A DNA stretch of 64,000 nt from Anastrepha obliqua (GCF_027943255.1 NC_072892.1:124947792-125011791); one strand, 5' to 3'. Positions 35,834 through 48,039 are shown, counted from the first letter of the stretch. The notes: generated by a model not told the origin, from the letters alone. Translations and numbers: made by a program.

Positions 35834-36075
35834 GCTGCTTATGGTTACGGGGAAACCCCAAAATTCAATAGGTACAGTTACAAGACAGTTACAGATACAA
35901 TTCATACAGCTACAGTTATGGTTATGGCGTTATGGTGCGGCACCTACTTATGTAATCGTTTATAGTGATGCCCATATGTTTGATCAGAACGGCTGATTAC
36001 TATGGTTACGGTAAAAAAAATATAAAACTTTTTCATTACTTTTCTTTAAAATGTCTTATAGATAATTAAATAAAG
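35834..36075 (+). pseudogene. Possible decayed Gly/Tyr-rich peptide gene
   Basis: Short Gly-Tyr stretches appear in different plus frames within 200 bases: AAYGYGETPKF near 35835, YSYSYGYG near 35910, YGAAPTYVIVYSDAHMF near 35930, and DYYGYG near 35996. AATAAA follows at about 36070. A few frameshifts would link them. Small secreted Gly/Tyr-rich peptides are common in flies, but no start or signal peptide can be placed. It may equally be chance in TATGG-repeat DNA. Confidence 0.25.
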
Positions 36076-36870
36076 CTATTTCCACCGTGAATTTTTTTTC
36101 AACGCTTTAGTAGTTCATGCAGTAAAGAGTTAAAATATTGGTTTCGGTGTTTAAAAATGGTATTTATAATACGACTAATATAAATTTATTATCATCTCAT
36201 CAATCTGCAATTTGAGTATTTATTTAAAAAAACAATGTATAAAATGCAAACACGCGCCATCTAGCGCAGAGCTGTAGAGCTAATAAAAAAAAACCTCAGA
36301 AATTATTTCCTCCTACCAAAAAGCGCTTATATAAGCATTTGCTGAGAATATTTCTCAACAACTTTTCCTATTTACGCAATAAATAGTGAACTACGATTAA
36401 GGAATTCTTCCTTATTTGAGCTAAACTTGAATAAGCCATTAAAGTGGTATTATGGACATCCAAAAATATCACTTACTTGTAAGTAGTTTCACCCACTACC
36501 GAGCCCAGAAGTTGGATTTTCTCGGTTAGCGACAATCTAAAGTGAGAAGAGATAAAAATTATTACTCCTATAAAAGTTAGATAAAAAAATGTACTAAAAT
36601 AAAATCGATGAAATCCTACAACACTCTGTTTAGAGTGTATTTTGGAAGACAAGCACATATTTTTAAGACAATCGGTGGAAAACTTTTTGTGTTGTCATAT
36701 TTTTCTTGAAAACATCTTACGAAATCCGAGGAATATGTACTTTAAAATCAAAAGGAACACCAAAGAAAATTAAGAAAAACAATTTTTTTAATGTCAGAGG
36801 ACCACACGCCTTAATATCACTTTGTCAAATGAGGAATAACAAAATATGCGCCTACACAGACGGTGAGGAA

Positions 36871-36917
36871 GCACGTTCCTACGACAGTCGGTTCTACGTA
36901 ACTGGAACGAGCCAGAT
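36871..36917 (+). mobile_element. Partial copy of the short SINE-like family
   Basis: ACGTTCCTACGACAGTCGG, then GGTTCTACGTAACTGGAACG and GATTTA match the sense strand of 1899-2009. It is truncated before the tail and abuts repeat A copy 2. Confidence 0.6.
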
Positions 36918-36924
36918 TTAGATT

Positions 36925-37331
36925 TGATAATGATAAACTATAAATATTAAAATAGGAATAAGTAATTTTTTTCCTTTTTTTAACAACATATCGCCCTCAC
37001 TGGTTCCTGAGCCAGGTATAAAAAGCTTTGACATTACTTTAATAAAAATTATTCTAAGGTGACTTTTTGACTTTCATAAGAACTGTCAACCAACGCATGT
37101 TATTTTAGAGTAATTTAAACCAAATCGTCTCTGTGGGAAGTTCAAGAAGTACTCTCTGGTGAGCCTTATATAACGTTTCCAAGCTCGCTTTTGGGTTTGC
37201 AGCCGCTAAACACTTGACCATCAAAACACATGTCGGATTCCATGCAAACATCATAACCCAAACCCATTTTAATCACTTCTTTCACAGCGTGCTTGTGTTG
37301 GGCTTTTATGCATTTTAAAATTAAATGTGGG
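36925..37331 (+). repeat. Long direct repeat A, copy 2
   Basis: Second copy of the repeat at 33943-34452, with a short 82-bp-unit region and a CCAACGCATG insertion. The 54-codon minus frame is preserved, but all four base changes I can see in it alter an amino acid. Confidence 0.8.
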
Positions 37332-37371
37332 TAATGACTGTAAATTCTGCAGCATTCCTTATATATAAATA

Positions 37372-37407
37372 TATATGGGGAATGTTTATGCTGCTACAAC
37401 AACAACG
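37372..37407 (+). mobile_element. Tail end of the short SINE-like family
   Basis: GGGGAATGTTTATGCTGC followed by TACAACAACAAC matches the 3' part of the family and shows its CAA repeat tail in sense orientation. Confidence 0.5.
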
Positions 37408-38079
37408 GCCCTCGCAGTGTGAAAAAAAAATTTAAAAAACAAATCTTTGCGAATAGTACTTGCAATTACTTCAATTTAAATATAAATTTTACTATCAGCC
37501 CTTAACTATTTCTTCTTGCCTTATCTTAGTTTCCTGCTCTTTAGACTTTATTTTTTATTAAAAAAAAAAAAAGCTTTAGCTATCTATTCTGTTATTGAAA
37601 TATGCTGTACCTTTAGGACTTTTCACAAAGCATGTTTGGTAATGTAAATGCATTCGTACCTCTTTAAGTGGGTTAACATTATGCTCAACACGCTTTGATA
37701 GCCATCCGCGTTTTCCCAGTCAACTCTATCAGAGGCAGAGCGTAAAGCTCATTCACTCACTCACTTCTCCATAAAAGACATCGTATCAATGTGTTGTGAG
37801 TGTAACAGTGGCATATTTCTCATAAAACTAGACTTGAAATTTTAGAGAGAAATTATATTGCATGGAAAAGAAATGACGATATAGTAAAAACTGGTCAAAA
37901 ATAATCAAAGCTGCGTTACTAATAAATATTTTCTACAGCTCCAACAACTGTAGCACTGCCACACAATAAAGGGGGACATACTTGTATAAATATTACTAAA
38001 TATTCTAATTTGTAAAAAAACTGAGTTTTCTCGAGTTATCGCTGTGAAGGAGGCGGTTTCCAATATTAGCCTACAAGAC

Positions 38080-38312
38080 AGGTATTGGCAATTTGTGTAA
38101 CTGTATACAAATTTCATTATTTTAGCTTTTGTGGTTCCGGAGAAAAGCGATTTGGAAACTTTAGTTTATATGGGCGGTACCACGCCCCATTTTCCAATGC
38201 CTACCACTTTTCACTACACCTGTCTTATTGGCAATTTGTGTAACTGTATACAAATTTTATTATCTTAGTTTTTGTGGTTTCGGAGAAAAGCGATGGTGCC
38301 ACGCCCCACGCT
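38080..38312 (+). repeat. Two tandem-spaced copies of a GGCAATTTGTGTAACTG repeat
   Basis: GGCAATTTGTGTAACTGTAT, an ATTATTTTAG/TATCTTAG stretch, GTGGTT and CGGAGAAAAGCGAT recur at about 38087-38150 and 38228-38300. Each is followed by a GGTACCACGCCCC or GGTGCCACGCCCC motif. This is a dispersed insect repeat of unknown type. Confidence 0.5.
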
Positions 38313-38375
38313 TAAATGTTGCACTAAAATAAAAGTATTCCAAAAACCTAAACACATTAATATTTCGACTAATAC

Positions 38376-38870
38376 TTAGTGGGGGTATCCCTTTTGATTC
38401 AGAACAGCTTTTAATCGGGAATTCAATTTCAATTTTACAATTTTTGCTGTATAATCGGATCTCATTTTATCCCATTCTTCCTGTAGTACCCGTTTCAGAT
38501 CAGAAGCATTAGAAATATTGTGGTTTCTTATTTTATTTCCCAGCACTGACCACAAATTCTCAATAACGTTGAGATCTGGACTCTGTACAGGTGTCTGTAC
38601 TACATGTGGGCAGTTCCAGATAAGCCAAGTTTTTACAATACCAGACGTAGAGTATACTAGGGATCGTTGTCTTGGCAGAACCTAAACGAATCCCTAATGC
38701 CCATTTATCCGCACTTTCTACTAAATTATCTTTAAGAAGATCCAGATACATCTTTATTCATGTTTCCTTCGATAAATGTTAAATTTTCGACGCCTTTTTC
38801 ATTGGCTTTTGCCCTCTTTATAATGACGAATAACGTCTTCCCTTTTTTCAAGTGAGGTCCGTTTCCCCAT
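38376..38870 (-). pseudogene. Tc1-like transposase, internally deleted
   Basis: The minus strand starts MGKRTSLEKREDVIRHYKEG (ATG at 38870). After a deletion it resumes with YLDLLKDNLVESADKWALGI, then QSPDLNVIENLWSVLG (third catalytic residue region), and VLQEEWDKMRSDYTAKIV to a TAA at 38376-38378. Frames change between the parts. It belongs to a Tc1 lineage different from the copy at 30.3 kb. Confidence 0.6.
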
Positions 38871-39036
38871 TTTAAAAAATTTTAATTTTTTCGACTTTTT
38901 TTTACAAAACTTTTGTTGAGAATAACTTTTAGCGTCTAAACAGAAAAAAATACATTTCACCGTTACTGCATTCGCAGGGAAAATATAAAACACACTGCAT
39001 CATTTAAGCTGTGAGCATATATTGATGAGAAAACTA

Positions 39037-39600
39037 TTTAGGTTAGGTTGACCTGGCCCACACATAGACCCATTGATCCTTAGTGTTACCAGATGGAGCT
39101 AGACCTTTACGTATCTTTGTAGTAGACATCTTGTAATATGTCTGCGTCTTTTGCGATAACTTCTCATATTGTAAAGCTCCTAAGCATTTTAATCTGGTTC
39201 TGGCTAACGCAGGGCAAGAACATAGAAGGTGTTCTAGCGCTTCCTCTCTTCCAGTTCATTGCAAAATCTGCAGCTATCGTTGTTAGTAATTCTTATCTTC
39301 TATACGTGCGCCGCAAATTGTGGCCTGCCAGCATACGATAGTTCTGCTTTCTTTTCTAGACAGAGCTAGTACGAATCGGACGTATTTATCTGCATTCTAT
39401 GTACACATGATTTTCGCGGTTTTGCAAGTGGCTAGATTATTCCACCTCCAGTCTATCCGTATTTTCATGTCCGCAGCGATGTCATTGTATACCGTATTTA
39501 AAGGTTTCAGTATGTCGTTTTCTTGTTCGAATTGTATATACACAGCGCTTCTGGCAATCTCATCTACAATTTCGTTTCCTGCAATGCCAAAACTATTTGT
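39037..39600 (-). pseudogene. LINE 3' fragment (end of RNase H and zinc-knuckle tail)
   Basis: The minus-strand frame, with a few breaks, reads AGNEIVDEIARSAVYIQFEQ, then WPQFA, CRFCNEL, EHLLCSCPALARTRLKCLG. This is the same layout as the LINE at 40.6 kb (GNCKADELARKG..., CRSC..., EHFLCNCPALAKIRAGCLG). The 3' end at 39037 runs into CAACCTAACCTAAA. A 5'-truncated insertion. Confidence 0.65.
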
Positions 39601-40548
39601 TTCTATATTTTTTCAGCAAGCTTTGTTTTTGATATTATTCTTTCTGCAGTGGTAAACGTACATACATATCTCATTACAAGTCGTATACGATTTTTTCATT
39701 AAATTTAATAAACATCGAGTCATTTTCTTTTTTCTAAAAAAGTATTACCTGCATCAAATAGGCTGTCACTGTCACTGTATATATTTATTTTAGATTTTGA
39801 TCTATCTGTTAGATGCCTCGGCCCCTAGATGTCGGGGTTAACATTCTGCCTTCAAATCGGGCGAAAAGGCATTTAAATATTTAGTGTGGCGTATTTATAT
39901 AACTATAACAAACATTGGTCTTACAATTATTTAAAAATCGTTGAATACTGGAAATCACAAAGGCAAATCCATGAAACCACATCACTGTACAAATGGTTAT
40001 GCAAAGAATTTCAATTCAAGGTCACCCGTATCGACGGCAGAAAGTGATGTAATATTGCCAACAAAAATGTTGAAGAAAGCTAACCTTGAAATGAAGAGTA
40101 GAAACCAATTGAAAAAGGGAGTAACGCTCATTCAATATATGCATTTGCATAATGTTTATACGAATGGAAAATATAGGTAGCTCATCCATACATGCATATG
40201 TATATATATTCATATTCATGTGCACACATATATACATATTTATACACACCTTTGTATGCGCACAAATTTGTTTGTCAATATCAACGTATGTATGTATGTT
40301 TTTTTAGTGCATATGCATATCGTAGTTAACAAACATACTTGAATATCAATATTTGCCGCAATTCACTCTTGACGAAAAACAAAAACCTAATACGATTATG
40401 AAGAAAAACTTAATCCATACAGTGAAAATTTGAATACTATTCGCAAAAAAGTAGTTTCGGGCTAACTTTGTTACGACTGGCCATTCTGCGTTTCGGCTAT
40501 TGTACTACCAGTATCATCGTCGAAATTGGGCAGCCTCATAAAATGTTT
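39601..40548. other. No gene recognised
   Basis: AT-rich sequence with microsatellites; the 79-codon plus frame at 39941-40180 has no recognisable family. Confidence 0.4.
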
Positions 40549-43500
40549 TAATTTCCACTTTTAGGTTAGGTTAGGTTATGGTGGTAGTCGGTCTGCACGA
40601 CCAACTCACTTAGGCCTTACAGGTCCGTTGTGATACCACTGTGCTACACGGGAACCTCGTTTATCTTCCTTCGTGGAACCATTTCGTGGCTCTTATGAAG
40701 CATAGTATTGATGCCAACCCTACGCCAGACAGTTCTGTAAGAGAATTAAAAAAGTATTTACCTAGACAACCTGCTCTGATTTTAGCTAGGGCTGGACAAT
40801 TGCAAAGGAAGTGCTCAACTGTTTCTTCCTCTTCCTCATCTCTGCAACTTCTGCAATATTCATGGGAGAAAACTCCTAGTCGCGAGGAATGCCTGCCAAA
40901 TAGCCAGTGACCGGTTAAACAAGCCACGACCTTCGAGATATTGTCTCTTGAGAGACTAAGCAGTTCCTTTGTTCTTTTCTTGTTTATTTGCGGCCATAGT
41001 AGCCTAGCTGTTAGACACGTATCTTCATTTCTCCATGACCTATTGGCCTCTTGGATAAAGTGGTTTTTTATTATTAGTTTACTCGTGGCCATGGGTATTC
41101 CAATGGTACTTTTATCACTCAGCAGTTGGAGAGCGGTACCCTTTCTGGCTAGCTCATCTGCTTTACAGTTTCCCTCAATATCTCTATGTTCCGGAACCCA
41201 AATAAGGCTGACCTTGAATACGTCACTAATATCATTTAGAGCTGCCCGGCATTCCTGTGCAACCTTCGATCTTAGTAAAGCCGCATTCATTGATTTGATG
41301 GCCGCCTGGCTATCCGAGAATATATTTATAATCGTTTTTGTTACGGCGTGCGTATTTAGGTATGCAGCCACTTCTTTTATAGCTAGTACCTCTGCCTGAT
41401 AGACGCTGCAGTAGTCTGGTAGTCGAACGGATAGTTCCAGTCCTAATTCCTTCGAGAAAACTCCGTAGCCAACCTTATCGTCTAGCTTGGAGCCATCTGT
41501 ATAAAAGTTTAATTCCCCCCTTCTCCATGGCCTTGTTGTATGCCACTCCCTTCTTGATGGTATACTCGTCTTGAAGAGCCTTTCAAAGGTGAGTCTAGGG
41601 ATAGAGTAGTCTATTTCTTGTTTATGACTATTCAGAGAGTGCAAAATGGAAGCGTGGCCAAAGCACCGGTCTTTCCATAACGCCATACTTTTTAGTCTGA
41701 GCGCCGAGGCGGCGACCACGTGTTTTCCTACCAGATTTAGGGCAGGTAAGTTGATTAGCACTTCCAGCGCTTTGTTTGGAGTAGTCCTTAGCGCCAGAGA
41801 TGCATAAAAAAGCTGTTCTTTGGACCTTACTCATGATTTTAGCGTAAGTCGCCTTTTGAGCAGATGGCCACCATACAAGTATTCCGTACATTAAGATTGG
41901 CCTAACTACCGAAGTATAGAGCCAGTGCGTAATACGGGGTGTTAGTCCCCATTTGATACCGACCGCTTTTTTGCAAGTGTATAATGCAACGTTGGCCTTC
42001 TTTGCTCTTTCCTCAATATTAAATTTCCACGTGAGTTTCCTGTCTAATATGAGTCCTAGGTACTTGACATTCTCTTTCAAAGGAATCTCCACACCCTTAA
42101 AAATTAGCGGGGAGATTATAGGGAGCCTATGTTTCTTTGCAAAGAGAATTATTTGAGTTTTTGAGGGGTTTATATCGAGTCCCCTGCTCTCAGTCCAGCT
42201 TCTAAGCGTGGCCATGTTAGAGCGCAGAATATCCATAAGGGTATTAGGATATTTGCCTTTAACGGCGATTGCTACGTCATCTGCGTAAGCTGTGACGTGG
42301 CAACCCCCTCTTTCCAGGGTCAGCAACAGGGAGTTTACTGCCAAAATCCAAAGAAGAGGGGAGAGGACTCCACCTTGCGGTGTGCCTCTGCAGACCTGTC
42401 GTGCTTCCAGACCTGTCGTGCTCCCTATCTTCTATCAGGGCTACGACATGTGGTTCAACTCCAAAATCTTCTAATGAATCTGCTATAGCGTTTGCATTTA
42501 TATTGTTGAAGGCGCCTTCTATGTCTACGAAAGCAACCAATGCAAACTCTTTGTCTGATAAGCTTTTTTCCACCAACCCGATGAGTGAGTGTAAGGCGGT
42601 TTCTGTGGACTTCCCTTTAGTATAGGCATGTTGCGCCGAAGAGAGCCTATTTAAAGGCACGACACCCCGTATGTATTCATCTATTATTCTCTCCAGGATC
42701 TTGAAAAGAAAAGACGTTAGACTAATGGGTCTGAAGTCTTTAGGGTTAGTGTGTGAGGACCTACCTGCCTTGGGTATGAAGGAGACTTTTGCCTCCCTCC
42801 ATCCTAGCGGAATGTAGCCCATGTTAAGACAACTTCTAATGACAATTTTGATAAACGGTAATACAATGCCCCGTGATTGCTGCAGTTCAGCGGGGTAGAT
42901 ACCGCCCATTCCTGGCGATTTATAAGGACCAAAAGTATTAATAGCCCATTCGATTTTTCAGTGTGTAACTAAGAGATTTCCTAGGTCGGATTGCCTTTCA
43001 TTATTGGCGGAATGATTTTGTTCCACCGGCTTGTTTCCTGGAAAGTGTGTGTCTAGGAGAAGACCTAACGATTCCTCACTTGACGTAGTCCATGTATTCC
43101 CTTGACCTTGTAGGTAGCCTAGGTTGCATGGCGTCTTTGAGAGAATTTTTCTTAATCTGGCCGCTTCTGAAGTCTCTTCAATTTCTTTGCAATAATTTTG
43201 CCATGATTCACGCTGCGCAGTTCTAACTGCTTTTTTGTAGTTTTTCAATTCAGCCTTATAGGGTTGCCAGTCCTCTGACCTTCTCGTGGCCTTGACCAGA
43301 TTAAATAGTTTTCTATGGAATCTCGTAGCGAGGTTAGCTGCTTGGACCACCAAGGTGGTTTAGACTTCCCTCTGGGTCGGACAACCGGACAGCTGGCTGC
43401 TAACGAGCTATTCATTGCTTTAGTTACCTGATTAACCAGTTTATCCAACTCCCCACAAGTAGTGGGGTTTTTGGGGGCTTTCTTTGGCAGTAGAGCTCTT

Positions 43501-43923
43501 AATTTTTTATTGTAAACTCCCCAGTCAGTTTTCCGTATATTCCTGAACTGACTAACTTGGGGAGACCTAGTGTCGATTTCGAATTCAATATACCGATGGT
43601 CTGAGAACGAATTTTCGTTTGAAACTCGCCATCTTTTAATGTGATTAGAGAACATGTCGGAAGCCAGGGTGATGTCCAAAACTTCCTCTCTGTTCATAGT
43701 AACAAAAGTCGGCTCTGAGCCTAAATTCAAAACACTAATTTTATTTTCTAAGATAAAATCCAGTAGTGGCTCACCTCTAGAGTTAGTGTCGCTGCTCCCC
43801 CACAGGATGTTGTGAGCATTTGCGTCGCAGGAGACAACCAAATGTTTGTTCTTCCGGGCTGCCTCTTGCACCAGAGTACGGACTTCGTCCGGCGGAGCAT
43901 CTCTGTCATAATTTCCACTTTTA
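40549..43923 (-). pseudogene. Decayed I/LOA-like LINE with perfect 15-bp target duplication
   Basis: The insertion 40564-43908 is flanked by TAATTTCCACTTTTA at 40549-40563 and 43909-43923. On the minus strand the order is: the C-terminal part of an APE-type endonuclease (SCDANAHNILWGSSD, DITLAS, FSDHRYIEFE); reverse transcriptase (YKSPG, FIPKAGR, FRPISLTSFLFKILERI, FVDIEGAFNNI, AYADDVAIAV); RNase H (NFYTDGSKLDDKVGYGVF, VYQAEVLAIKEVAA, DSQAAI, VPEHRDIEGNCKADELAR); and a zinc-knuckle tail (CRSC, EHFLCNCPAL). At least four frameshifts or stops separate these. The 3' end carries CCTAA repeats (TTAGGTTAGGTTAGG on plus). The 5' end is cut inside the endonuclease. Confidence 0.85.
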
Positions 43924-44145
43924 CTAGCTGTCTGCCTGCCTGTGGCATAAACCGATTTATATAAAGTTAATTTTTCGGGTCTCGTATTACTGGCTTGAAA
44001 CAATTAAGAGAGCACCAATAGCTCACATACTTGATGCAAAAAAGTATATAGACTCAAACAACAATACAGGGTTACCAGGAAAGTCATCCTAGATAAACAA
44101 GGTCATGATTATTTAGGCCTTTTCCGAATAATTTTGTTATATGAC

Positions 44146-44289
44146 ATGCCGAGATCAAAATCCAGCTCACGTGTCAAGTCACACAGTCGGAAAAAGAAAC
44201 AGTCCAAAATTCCATATCAAGTCACGTTTAGCACATATTTTCCAAGAGCACGGTGTAACACAACAACCAAAGACGAAATAAAAAAATGA
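44146..44289 (+). CDS. Small basic ORF, function unknown
   Basis: 47 codons starting MPRSKSSSRVKSHSRKKKQS, rich in Ser, Arg and Lys, then TFSTYFPRARCNTTTKDEIK and a TGA. The same frame continues after the stop as KQWHKRIEGFPTAR. The arrangement, a basic head then a short alpha-type segment, faintly recalls fly protamine/MST-HMG-box proteins. If so, the stop makes it a pseudogene. I am not confident it is expressed. Confidence 0.2.
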   Translation: MPRSKSSSRVKSHSRKKKQSKIPYQVTFSTYFPRARCNTTTKDEIKK

Positions 44290-47114
44290 AGGATTAAAAA
44301 ACAGTGGCATAAACGCATAGAGGGTTTCCCGACCGCACGAAATTTGTCATCCGCCCATTTTCGATTGTTTAAATTATACCAAGTCTAAACCTCTAATGTT
44401 TGGAATAGATGTTTCGTCTTGTTGGATTACCTGCTTAATATATTGAGTTACATTATTCTTAGAAAGTTCTAGTTTTTTGGATAGCTAAAAAGATAGCTCC
44501 ACTAAAATATACATCAAACAATAGCGATAGCACTTCAAACTTTAACTTTAACTGGAACTAAAAGGAAGGGAGTTCCCGAGATATAACTATTTTAGAACTT
44601 AATTGCCATACCTCGTACAGCGAACTAAAATCTACCGGTTTCGTTCTTTTGCTCATGCAGCACAGAATAGAGCAGTATCAGGTGGTCACTCATATTCATA
44701 GCGGTTTGAAAATACCAAATGGAGAAGAGCTTGGCCTCGTTGTCGGTGAATGCAACTGGCTCACCTATACGAGAGAGAAAAGAAGCAACTGTAATGTTTT
44801 GCTTAACACACTCAAACTATCCCAGTCGGTTATAGAAGCAAAAGAAAAGAAGTAAAACGGCACTCTCGACTTTAATAAATATATTGAAGCTATCGATACT
44901 CTGCGGCAGCAAATATCGTACGTTTAAGAGCCTGTGAGTGTCAACGACACTGAATTTGCCAAGATATCAATGTTTGTTCAAGCAATTATCATAAGATTGG
45001 TAATGAGCGACTGGTTGACCCCAATATATTTACTAAAAATATATTTAATGGTTTTGCGCATATTTATGCTACAGTAGCTTAGCGAATACACGTACATACA
45101 TATGTACAAATTTATGTACTCAAGTGCATAAATTTTAACGAAATTTTAAATTTGGCCCATGCATACTCGTAGTTATATTTTATATGTTTTGATTATGTGC
45201 CTATTTAGACTTTGCAGCACTGGTTTAATAGTGCTAGGAAATAGCATAAAATTGCCAAAAACATTAAATTTCCATTCTAGACCTAATTAATTTGAAATGA
45301 TCCTCATAAAAAGTCCACATGCTTCTAACGCCATATAAAAAATATTTCCTAGAATGTTTATTTAATATGTAAATTCGTATATAGATGTACAAGGCGGCAC
45401 GTTTGTGCGCCTATCTAGATTTAGTTTACATACATACATAGGTACAATGTAAATTAACCGGCAATATTTGCGCGTCAATTTTTGTATTTTTCTTTTTTTT
45501 TTTTCTTTTTGATATCCATTTTTCTGCTGACACTCTAGTATAATAGTTTTGTGTTTTCAATTGTAAGTAAATGTATTTCGTACTCATAGTGACTCTGCTT
45601 CATGCATTGAGTTCCCTTCGTTGTTATTTCTATAATTTTACTCGCAAGTCTCTATTCGTAATTGAGAGTGAGTAAGATGTGGTTGTTGGGGCATCTATGA
45701 ATGTGCGTGTACATACATACATACCTATATTTATTTGTGTATGAGCACATTTTTTCGCATGTGGAAGCAATATTGTGATTTAACATCAGATTTTGCCACG
45801 GTTTGGCAGTCGTTTGCGCGATTGCCTGGTTACAGTAACGAATTGTCTCTGATACGCGAAGTTTGGCACGGTGCGCAATCGCAACTGTTGTAGTTTTTTG
45901 TTGGTGTGCAGGAGGTGAAGGATTTACTAAATCATCTGGTTTTATGGTATGAAAAAAAATTGTTCGATTAAATTGAGGAAAGAAGTATTTTTTGTCTTGA
46001 GCTAAGAGAAAAAAAAGAGTGTTGAATGAATATAAAAATATTTTATGATAAATCAAGTTGACAAAAATTTTATATTTACACATATGTATATAATGGACTG
46101 AAATTATAGTGACATAAAGCTTGGATATACTACATTGCTGTATTCGAACTGGCTTACTAACTGCAGTGTACTTCTTTTGGGGTTTGGTTTTTTGTTTTAA
46201 GGCTTCTTAATCGGTTGATAATTGTCCATTGACAAATCGGTGTTGAAACAAAAGACTCAAGACACAAACACTGTCTGCGTACTAGAAGTTATATACATAT
46301 ATACATACACAAAGGCATAAGTAAGTCAGTGATTTTGCATTTATGTGTTGTTGTTGGTACTTGTGCTTCGAATTGCTGATTAACCAAAAATTACGTGCAT
46401 ATGTAGAAAAAGTGGAATAGCAAACATTACAAAATGTGTTAATTTTTTCCATAAAAATGCTCAAGTGTGCGTTGCACCAAGCTTTTGTTACTTTTACAGT
46501 GTATGCCACATTCATACATGCATACATATATGCGAGCACATATGAATGCTTGTTTGTATGGATGTTATGGCAGGTATGAAACCGCCTCATGTTCCACAAA
46601 CTGGTGTGTAAAAATTGTGCAATTGGTGAATTCAAATGTGAATTTGTAAAAAAAGTTATAAACAATAGATATATATGTGTACATGCATATATTTATACTT
46701 GTATAAAATACAATTAAAGATACAAGAAATAATACAAGGAATAATGCACAATCTTTCTTTGTTTATTTATTATAGATGTATGTACATATGTACGTATGCA
46801 TATGTATCTGTTCTAACGAGCGACTGTTATTTATTTCAAATTTCAATAAATCTCTTGCATTTATAAATCTATGCATACATACATACATATTAAATAATTA
46901 TTTGACAATTGCATTGCCATTGAAGCTGAACAGTGCCAAAATTAAAACAAAAAAAAATATCCCCAAAATTCAACATTCAAAGATACATACATACATATAT
47001 GCATGCAAGTAAGAAGTGAATGCACATTAATCTATGTAGTTCGACTTCCTTGTGCGCCAGGTAGTGCTGCTAAACCTGCACCAAATGTAAATAAACCATA
47101 ACTACAACTAAAAA
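44290..47114. other. Long noncoding stretch
   Basis: AT-rich sequence with many TACATA microsatellites. A short non-repetitive block at about 45785-45945 is less AT-rich and holds a TTGCGCGATTGCC / GTGCGCAATCGCAAC inverted pair; it could be a conserved noncoding element or an untranslated exon. No gene is supported. Confidence 0.35.
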
Positions 47115-47402
47115 ATGGCACAGCTAAACACCAACGGAAATAATACAAATAATGAAAAGTGCTCGCCGACCACGGTCATCAGAGTCGGTATCTCCGAAAC
47201 CAGCACCAACCACCACACTACTCTAGAGAGACCATGGACACCGTTACTGTTGCGCCATCGCGCCACTAACATAATCCACATACTGTATCGTAACAATATT
47301 GGCATTTGTACACGAGTACTCACTCGACTTGGTTGCTCAGCATATTTTGTTGGTATTCATGCCACATCTAGTAGCATGCACCCAATACGAGTATACTTAT
47401 AA
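47115..47402 (+). CDS. Hypothetical ORF, unrecognised
   Basis: ATG 47115 in a good fly context (AAAAATGG) starts MAQLNTNGNNTNNEKCSPTT, with codon use less AT-biased than the surroundings for the first 60 codons. It runs 95 codons. The second half reads less like protein, so a splice donor inside is possible, but none is clear. It could be the first exon of a plus-strand gene ending near 63.9 kb. No domain recognised. Confidence 0.25.
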   Translation: MAQLNTNGNNTNNEKCSPTTVIRVGISETSTNHHTTLERPWTPLLLRHRATNIIHILYRNNIGICTRVLTRLGCSAYFVGIHATSSSMHPIRVYL

Positions 47403-47721
47403 GTTCCACATGCACTAGTCGTACCTCAAAGCGCGAGCATTTTAGCTTGGCGTCCACTTTGTTTATATAACGTTCATTTTTTTTTTTTTTGTTTTCTTGT
47501 TTTGGGTTTCTATAATTTTTATTTCATTTCGATTTTATACACTATACTGATACATATGTATGTATGTATTTAAATACATTTTCATACCACAAATTACCCA
47601 AGAAAGTTAATCTTAACTAATGAAAAGTGGCAAGATTGTCTGCCGATGTCAATAAATAAAAGGTGATCAAATTAGGTGTATCGAATTTTATATTGAAATA
47701 AAACAACGAAAACTTCATAGT

Positions 47722-47990
47722 CCGGGAGACAGGGGTCATTTTGACCTCATCATTTCATGCCGACTGATTTTAATACTGAAGGCAGACGCCATCCAATGGA
47801 TGACGAAACCAACCATCACCTGGCTTATACCGGCTGAAATTTTTTTTATGTATTGTTAACATTTAGTAGAATAAAAAAAAATAGTCAGCTGCGCGGTAGA
47901 GAGGGAAAAACACGTTAACTGAACAGGTGAACTTGTAAAAAAAAATGGAAAAGTAGGGGTCATTTTGACATCATCATTTCTTGCCGCAAT
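47722..47990 (+). repeat. Duplicated GGGGTCATTTTGAC motif
   Basis: AGGGGTCATTTTGACCTCAT near 47729 and AGGGGTCATTTTGACATCAT near 47956, each followed by CATTTCATGCCG or CATTTCTTGCCG. They resemble subterminal repeats of a DNA transposon, though no ends could be placed. Confidence 0.35.
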
Positions 47991-48039
47991 CACACCCACC
48001 GCGGGTGCGCCAGCTGACGTTCACTTTCGTTATTCATGA

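Noticed and set aside
33943..37331. Direct repeats considered as LTRs of a retrotransposon
   Set aside because: No TG...CA ends, primer-binding site, gag/pol frames or matching target duplication were found between or around them.
40561..40579. TTAGG repeats considered as an interstitial telomere
   Set aside because: Only three to four units, located exactly at a LINE 3' end inside its target duplication, and flies lack TTAGG telomeres.
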